A DNA stretch of 9,363 nucleotides from Alphaproteobacteria bacterium (GTDB taxonomy: Bacteria > Pseudomonadota > Alphaproteobacteria > Rickettsiales > UBA1997). Under the pieces are notes generated by a model. It did no database searches and was not told the DNA's origin. It saw nothing but the letters and a program-made list of their open reading frames with translations. The stretch covers positions 1 through 9,363 of the forward strand of contig VGDJ01000041.1 in the NCBI GenBank assembly GCA_016869775.1, read 5' to 3'. Of this stretch, positions 6,258-9,363 are shown piece by piece. The position numbers and the translations under genes were made by a program. Each line of letters opens with the position of its first letter. Positions within the stretch are counted from its first letter, which is position 1.

Positions 6258-6428
6258 ATGCCTATGAATGGTATTAAAGTAAAAACATCAAGAGCTAAGT
6301 ATAAAATCTTTGAGGTCTTAGATAACTCAGATTTAACAAAATCTGATCGTCTGAAAATTCTGATTATCAGGTCTAAGTTTGTGCCATTAAACTTAAAATT
6401 TAAAAAATATTTGAATTCAGCCCATTAA
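6258..6428 (+). CDS. Possible small hypothetical protein, 56 residues
   Basis: ATG 6258 opens a 56-codon frame ending in TAA at 6426-6428; a second ATG is at 6264. The product is basic (rich in Lys and Arg), with no cysteine, no signal peptide and no membrane segment. It includes FEVLDNSDLTKSDRLKILII, which could form two helices. I do not recognise it. An in-frame TAA at 6246-6248 prevents upstream extension. There is no Shine-Dalgarno sequence, but most genes here also lack one. Use of AGA, AGG and CTG is heavier than in the neighbouring housekeeping genes, hinting at a different origin. The palindromes inside the frame are an alternative explanation for the sequence. Its reality is uncertain. 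Confidence 0.3.
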   Translation: MPMNGIKVKTSRAKYKIFEVLDNSDLTKSDRLKILIIRSKFVPLNLKFKKYLNSAH

Positions 6429-6456
6429 TAAATTTTTAAATTTTATTACAATGTTC

Positions 6457-6927
6457 TTAAGGTGTTTTGTTTGTGGGCCCTTTTTTTACAGGAGTTGGTG
6501 TTGGAGTTGTTGTTGGAGTTGTTGTTGGAGTTCGTGTTGGAGTTCGTGTTGGAGTTGTTGGTGGAGTTGTTCTCACATTCCTCATAACATCTTTTGGATT
6601 TAATTCTTTTTCTAATTCATTTACTATTGTCATAAAATCAGATTTAACTTTTTCAACTTCTCCTTTTTCATTAATTACTTTATCGTTATCAACAAGTCCT
6701 TTGACCAATTCAACTAATCTAATATGACTAGTTGGGTTGGCGGATTTAAATTTTCTTAAAATATTTTTCGGTGAAAACATTAGATTTTCGTCCCTTTCTT
6801 TCTTTTTAATATCATCAGCTTTTAAGTAAGATAATATAAAGTTCGCATTTTCGTCTAATTCTTTTTTAAGAGCGGTTTGAGTATTATGATCACCTGGATA
6901 AAGAGAGCTTGAAGGATTATTTCTCAT
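6457..6927 (-). CDS. Hypothetical protein with Thr/Pro-repeat C-terminal tail
   Basis: The 156-residue product is not one I recognise. Residues 1-115 are charged and probably helical, for example QTALKKELDENANFILSYLK near residue 17 and VKSDFMTIVNELEKEL near 93. Residues about 117-146 are a low-complexity tail of TTTP, TRTP and TPTP units, followed by a basic end (VKKGPTNKTP). There is no signal peptide or membrane segment and no cysteine. This strand is preferred because the N-terminal part has ordinary protein composition, whereas the opposite strand gives an implausible Gly-Val run. ATG 6925-6927 has no Shine-Dalgarno sequence. A disordered Thr/Pro tail could be a linker, a surface or secreted segment, or an interaction tail; none of these is shown. 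It is not obviously in an operon: msrB ends 84 nt upstream on the same strand. Confidence 0.6.
   Translation of the reverse strand: MRNNPSSSLYPGDHNTQTALKKELDENANFILSYLKADDIKKKERDENLMFSPKNILRKFKSANPTSHIRLVELVKGLVDNDKVINEKGEVEKVKSDFMTIVNELEKELNPKDVMRNVRTTPPTTPTRTPTRTPTTTPTTTPTPTPVKKGPTNKTP
6491..6574 (-). repeat. 12-bp tandem repeat, seven units, inside the Thr/Pro-tail gene
   Basis: On the plus strand the units begin at 6491, 6503, 6515, 6527, 6539, 6551 and 6563, each starting GGAGTT. Variants are GGAGTTGTTGTT (twice), GGAGTTCGTGTT (twice), GGAGTTGGTGTT, GGAGTTGTTGGT and a diverged last unit. Twelve bases equal four codons, so gain or loss of units keeps the reading frame and changes only tail length. 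Confidence 0.9.
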
Positions 6928-7011
6928 ATTAAATGTTATTAGGATTTTATATTTATAAAGAAGATTTTTAATTTATTAGGTTATAAAACCTTAAAATAAA
7001 ATAACATTAAT

Positions 7012-7530
7012 TTATTTTGTTTTTAAAAATAATTTTTCATATTCGCCATAGCCGAGTTTTTGCAAATCCTTGCGGGCGATGAAGCGAAGCGATGCCGAAT
7101 TAATGCAATATCGCATTCCTCCAAGGTTTTTTGGACCATCGTCAAAAACATGTCCCAAATGAGAATCACCATATTTGGAACGCACTTCAACTCGAGTCAT
7201 AAAATGCGTTTTATCAACAATTTCTTTGATCTCCACGCCATCAATTGGTTTGGTAAAACTAGGCCAACCCGAACCCGAATCAAATTTATCAAGTGAAGAA
7301 AATAGAGGTTCACCAGATGAGGCATCGACATAAATTCCTTCTTCATGATGATCCCAATAAAGGTTTCTAAAAGCTGGCTCAGTACCGTTTTGTTCAATTA
7401 CATATTTTTGAAAATCAGTGAGATTTTGCGAATTTTTTTGATAATTTTTTGAAGAAATTTTGGGTAGATCTGCCATGGCTTGATTAAATAAAAAGTTAAA
7501 AAATAAATAAATTAGCAAAAATAATTTCAT
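7012..7530 (-). CDS. msrB: Peptide-methionine (R)-S-oxide reductase MsrB, exported, single-cysteine form
   Basis: MsrB reduces methionine-R-sulfoxide in oxidised proteins. The 172-residue product starts with a likely Sec signal peptide: MK, a hydrophobic run to about residue 15, and AMA before D21, so the enzyme should be periplasmic. The MsrB core follows: GTEPAFRNLYWDHHEEGIY, GEPLFSSLDKFDSGSGWPSF and the catalytic block GGMRYCINSASLRF, with catalytic Cys at C142. H124 and H127 in DSHLGHVFD are conserved active-site residues. Two features stand out. The zinc-binding CxxC pairs are absent, as in the non-zinc MsrB class. The usual resolving cysteine in DSGCGWPSF is Ser (S87), leaving C142 as the only cysteine in the protein. 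Recycling must then use an outside thiol directly. It lies 18 nt downstream of coaE and is probably co-transcribed. No convincing terminator follows. Confidence 0.95.
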   Translation of the reverse strand: MKLFLLIYLFFNFLFNQAMADLPKISSKNYQKNSQNLTDFQKYVIEQNGTEPAFRNLYWDHHEEGIYVDASSGEPLFSSLDKFDSGSGWPSFTKPIDGVEIKEIVDKTHFMTRVEVRSKYGDSHLGHVFDDGPKNLGGMRYCINSASLRFIARKDLQKLGYGEYEKLFLKTK

Positions 7531-7548
7531 GAATTTTGAATAAATTTA

Positions 7549-8181
7549 TTAAATTTGATTTAGAATTTCTTTTACTTGAAGTTCAGTAAAATTCCCAGTC
7601 GAATTATTATCGATCACAAAATCAGCTTTCGCAAAACGCGTTTCGTCATCAATTTGAATTTTAACAATTTCTTCAAAGCGTTTTTCAATTTGTGCATCAT
7701 TAATCTTAAGATTTAAATCATTTAAAAGACGTTTTTTATATCGTGTAATAAAACGTTGCCGACGAATCTGTTTATCGCATTTGATAGCAACCAAATAATC
7801 ATAAAAATATCTGAAACCCTGAGCTTGATTTTCAAGAAGAAGAGGAATGTTTAAAACAACAATTTTTTGATTTTTATTTTGATTATGATCAATAAATTCT
7901 TGGTATTTACGGCGAATTTGCGGATGGATAATTTGCTCTAAAATTTTTAAATTTTGTTTATTTTCAAAAACTAAATTACCCAAAATTTCACGAGATATTT
8001 GATTATTAATTTTAGCTTGAGGAAAAATTTTTGAGATTTGATTTATGGTTTCTTGATCAGATTTTAAGAGTTTGTGCACTTCGTCATCGGCATCAAAATT
8101 CTTGGCACCAAATTTTTCAAAAATTTTCGCAACAAGATTTTTTCCAGAGGCTACACCTCCGGTAATTGCAATGATTTTCAT
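7549..8181 (-). CDS. coaE: Dephospho-CoA kinase
   Basis: CoaE phosphorylates the 3'-hydroxyl of dephospho-CoA with ATP, the last step of coenzyme A synthesis, in the cytoplasm. The 210-residue protein has the usual length. The N-terminal P-loop is GGVASGKN (residues 8-15). DADDEVHKLL near residue 30 matches the conserved DAD substrate segment. VLNIPLLLEN near residue 108 matches the family's (D)xPLLxE motif. RRQRFITRY near residue 139 belongs to the lid region. P-loop position 15 is Asn where the Walker A consensus has Ser or Thr, and the Asp often found before IPLL is Asn. The rest of the fold is well kept. The ATG overlaps the upstream phosphomutase stop by 4 nt (ATGA), implying coupling. 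The dnaQ or aroE neighbours often seen in Alphaproteobacteria are absent. Confidence 0.93.
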   Translation of the reverse strand: MKIIAITGGVASGKNLVAKIFEKFGAKNFDADDEVHKLLKSDQETINQISKIFPQAKINNQISREILGNLVFENKQNLKILEQIIHPQIRRKYQEFIDHNQNKNQKIVVLNIPLLLENQAQGFRYFYDYLVAIKCDKQIRRQRFITRYKKRLLNDLNLKINDAQIEKRFEEIVKIQIDDETRFAKADFVIDNNSTGNFTELQVKEILNQI

Positions 8182-9363
8182 TGTATTTCGTGAGGAATTT
8201 TAATATTACAAAAATCAAGTTTTTGCCGTAAATTGGCTTTAATTTCATCTAAATTTTCGGGAGAATTAGCCTCACATCTGGCCACTAAAACACTTTGAGT
8301 ATTTGAAGCCCGAATTAACCACCAACCTTTATCATTAAAAGCTCTAATACCATCTATATCGATAAATTTTTCATTATTTTGTAGAAGTGATTTTTTTAAG
8401 TTATCAACGATTTTAAATTTTTGTTCTTCAGAAGTTTCAATACGAATTTCTGGCGTAGCATAGCTTTTTGGAAGACTTGAACGCATATTAGCTAGGTTTT
8501 GCGAGGATCTAGCCAAAATGTTAATAAGTCTAATTGAAGCATAAAGGGCATCGTCAAAACCATAATAATTATCGGCAAAAAAGATATGACCAGACATTTC
8601 TCCAGCTAGACTAGCTTTAAGTTCTTTCATTTTAGCTTTGATTAATGAATGCCCAGTTTTCCACATCACGGCAACTCCGTTGGCGCGAGTAATTTCATTA
8701 AATAAGGTTGCCGAAGCTTTAACATCAGCGATAATTGTAGCGCCACGATTTTTCTGTAAAATATCGCGAGCATAAAAAATTAAAAGTTGATCACCCCAAA
8801 TTATTTCACCCTCATTATCAACAACGCCAATCCGGTCACCATCTCCATCGAAAGCAATCCCAAAATCGCATTTTTGTTGTTTTACCACCGCAATTAAATC
8901 TTGTAAATTTTTTGCTTCAGTTGGGTCTGGGTGATGATTCGGAAAACTTCCATCAATATCATTAAATAACATAATATGTTCAGCACAAATTCTTTTTGTA
9001 AGCATAGTAGCAATTTCACCGGCCGACCCGTTACCACAATCCCATGCAATTTTTAATTTTTTTGATAAAATTGGATTATCTACTTCGTTAAGTAATTCAC
9101 TTGGACTTTGCGAAATAGCGCAGTCAGCCACTAGTCTTTCAACATATTTTTCTTTAATATCGAAATATGATAATAGGCCATCACCTGAAATAAAATCACG
9201 ATTTTCAAGAATTTTGGCTAACTCCAAAATATTTTCTCCATGAAAATTTTGTCCTTTAATCATCATTTTAAAACCATTATGATCTTTTGGGTTATGCGAA
9301 CCTGTAACCATAATTCCAGCATCAAGATCAAGTTCATAAACCGAGAAATACAACATTGGAGTT
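8178..9363 (-). CDS. Phosphomannomutase/phosphoglucomutase (alpha-D-phosphohexomutase family), 5' end cut by window edge
   Basis: This enzyme interconverts hexose 1- and 6-phosphates through a phosphoserine and feeds sugar nucleotides for LPS or other glycans. The frame runs off the right edge: codons before the internal Met at 9354-9356 read Thr-Pro, so the TPMLYF context is that of a complete gene starting outside, with roughly 90-100 residues missing. All four active-site loops are visible in order. They are TGSHNPKDHNG with the phosphoserine, DGDGDRIG for metal binding, GEMSGHIFF for sugar specificity, and RASNTQS-VLVARCEA for phosphate binding. About 394 residues are present, consistent with a 460-500 residue AlgC/ManB-type enzyme. 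Mannose versus glucose preference cannot be told from sequence. It is the first visible gene of a minus-strand run with coaE (4-nt overlap) and msrB. Confidence 0.94.
   Translation of the reverse strand, partial: TPMLYFSVYELDLDAGIMVTGSHNPKDHNGFKMMIKGQNFHGENILELAKILENRDFISGDGLLSYFDIKEKYVERLVADCAISQSPSELLNEVDNPILSKKLKIAWDCGNGSAGEIATMLTKRICAEHIMLFNDIDGSFPNHHPDPTEAKNLQDLIAVVKQQKCDFGIAFDGDGDRIGVVDNEGEIIWGDQLLIFYARDILQKNRGATIIADVKASATLFNEITRANGVAVMWKTGHSLIKAKMKELKASLAGEMSGHIFFADNYYGFDDALYASIRLINILARSSQNLANMRSSLPKSYATPEIRIETSEEQKFKIVDNLKKSLLQNNEKFIDIDGIRAFNDKGWWLIRASNTQSVLVARCEANSPENLDEIKANLRQKLDFCNIKIPHEIQ

Larger units (their letters stand above)
6090..6456. other. Intergenic segment after tRNA-Asp with several hairpins and no recognised gene
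   Basis: This 367-nt stretch has no recognisable protein or RNA family. Visible structures are CTTGAAAA/TTTTTAAG with loop CGA (6143-6161), a bulged stem at 6222-6253, and TCAGATTT/AAATCTGA with loop AACA (6327-6346) nested inside CTTAGA/TCTAAG (6317-6322 and 6372-6377). One possible small ORF lies at 6258-6428. It could be a small RNA locus, a palindromic insertion, or decayed sequence next to a tRNA integration hotspot; the sequence alone does not decide. Confidence 0.5.

Noticed and set aside
6491..6574. CRISPR array
   Set aside because: Twelve-base units are contiguous, with no spacers and within a reading frame.
6467..6727. 86-codon plus-strand frame with Gly-Val repeats
   Set aside because: Shadow of the 12-bp repeat; the minus-strand frame is longer and has normal composition outside the repeat.
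6976..6989. AGGTT/AACCT hairpin as a terminator for the msrB operon
   Set aside because: Only 5 bp with a 4-nt loop and no T-run on the minus-strand transcript.
7060..7397. Small frames on both strands within msrB
   Set aside because: Other-frame shadows of a clear MsrB gene.

Overview
The window is an AT-rich stretch (about one third GC by eye) of what looks like an ordinary chromosome from an alphaproteobacterium, probably a reduced-genome lineage near Rickettsiales or Holosporales. Lineage is inferred from the Rickettsia-like MraZ sequence, the coiled-coil gene/zapA/5-FCL order typical of Alphaproteobacteria, and the hup/tRNA-Val/tRNA-Asp cluster, which also recurs in that class. Keeping trpBA and argJ suggests more amino-acid biosynthesis than a typical Rickettsia. 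No phage, transposase, CRISPR array or rRNA was seen.

Layout. 1-347 (minus): mraZ, cut by the left edge; its rsmH/fts neighbours presumably lie outside the window. 348-666: divergent intergenic region with the mraZ promoter, a five-copy 10-bp-phased box array that reaches the mraZ start codon, and a weak candidate trpB promoter. 667-5190 (plus): a tightly packed run trpB-trpA-argJ-coiled-coil gene-zapA-5-FCL, with 4-nt overlaps at three junctions and gaps of 21 and 3 nt at the other two, so probably one operon. It mixes tryptophan synthase, the arginine acetyl-cycle enzyme, two Z-ring accessory proteins and a folate salvage enzyme. 5191-5702: hup with its own promoter candidate and a strong intrinsic terminator. 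5780-6089: tRNA-Val(UAC) and tRNA-Asp(GUC), both with encoded CCA. 6090-6456: a segment without a firm gene, holding several hairpins and one possible 56-residue ORF. 6457-6927 (minus): an unrecognised protein with a Thr/Pro repeat tail encoded by a 12-bp tandem repeat. 7012-9363 (minus): a sugar phosphomutase (5' end outside the window), then coaE overlapping it by 4 nt, then an exported msrB.

Most genes are housekeeping. The parts that deserve attention are the MraZ box array, the placement of trpBA in a cell-division/folate operon, a secreted MsrB whose only cysteine is the catalytic one, a CoaE with Asn in place of the Walker A Ser/Thr, and the lineage-specific block 6090-6927 just downstream of tRNA-Asp. 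I found no convincing evidence of a wholly new multi-gene system.
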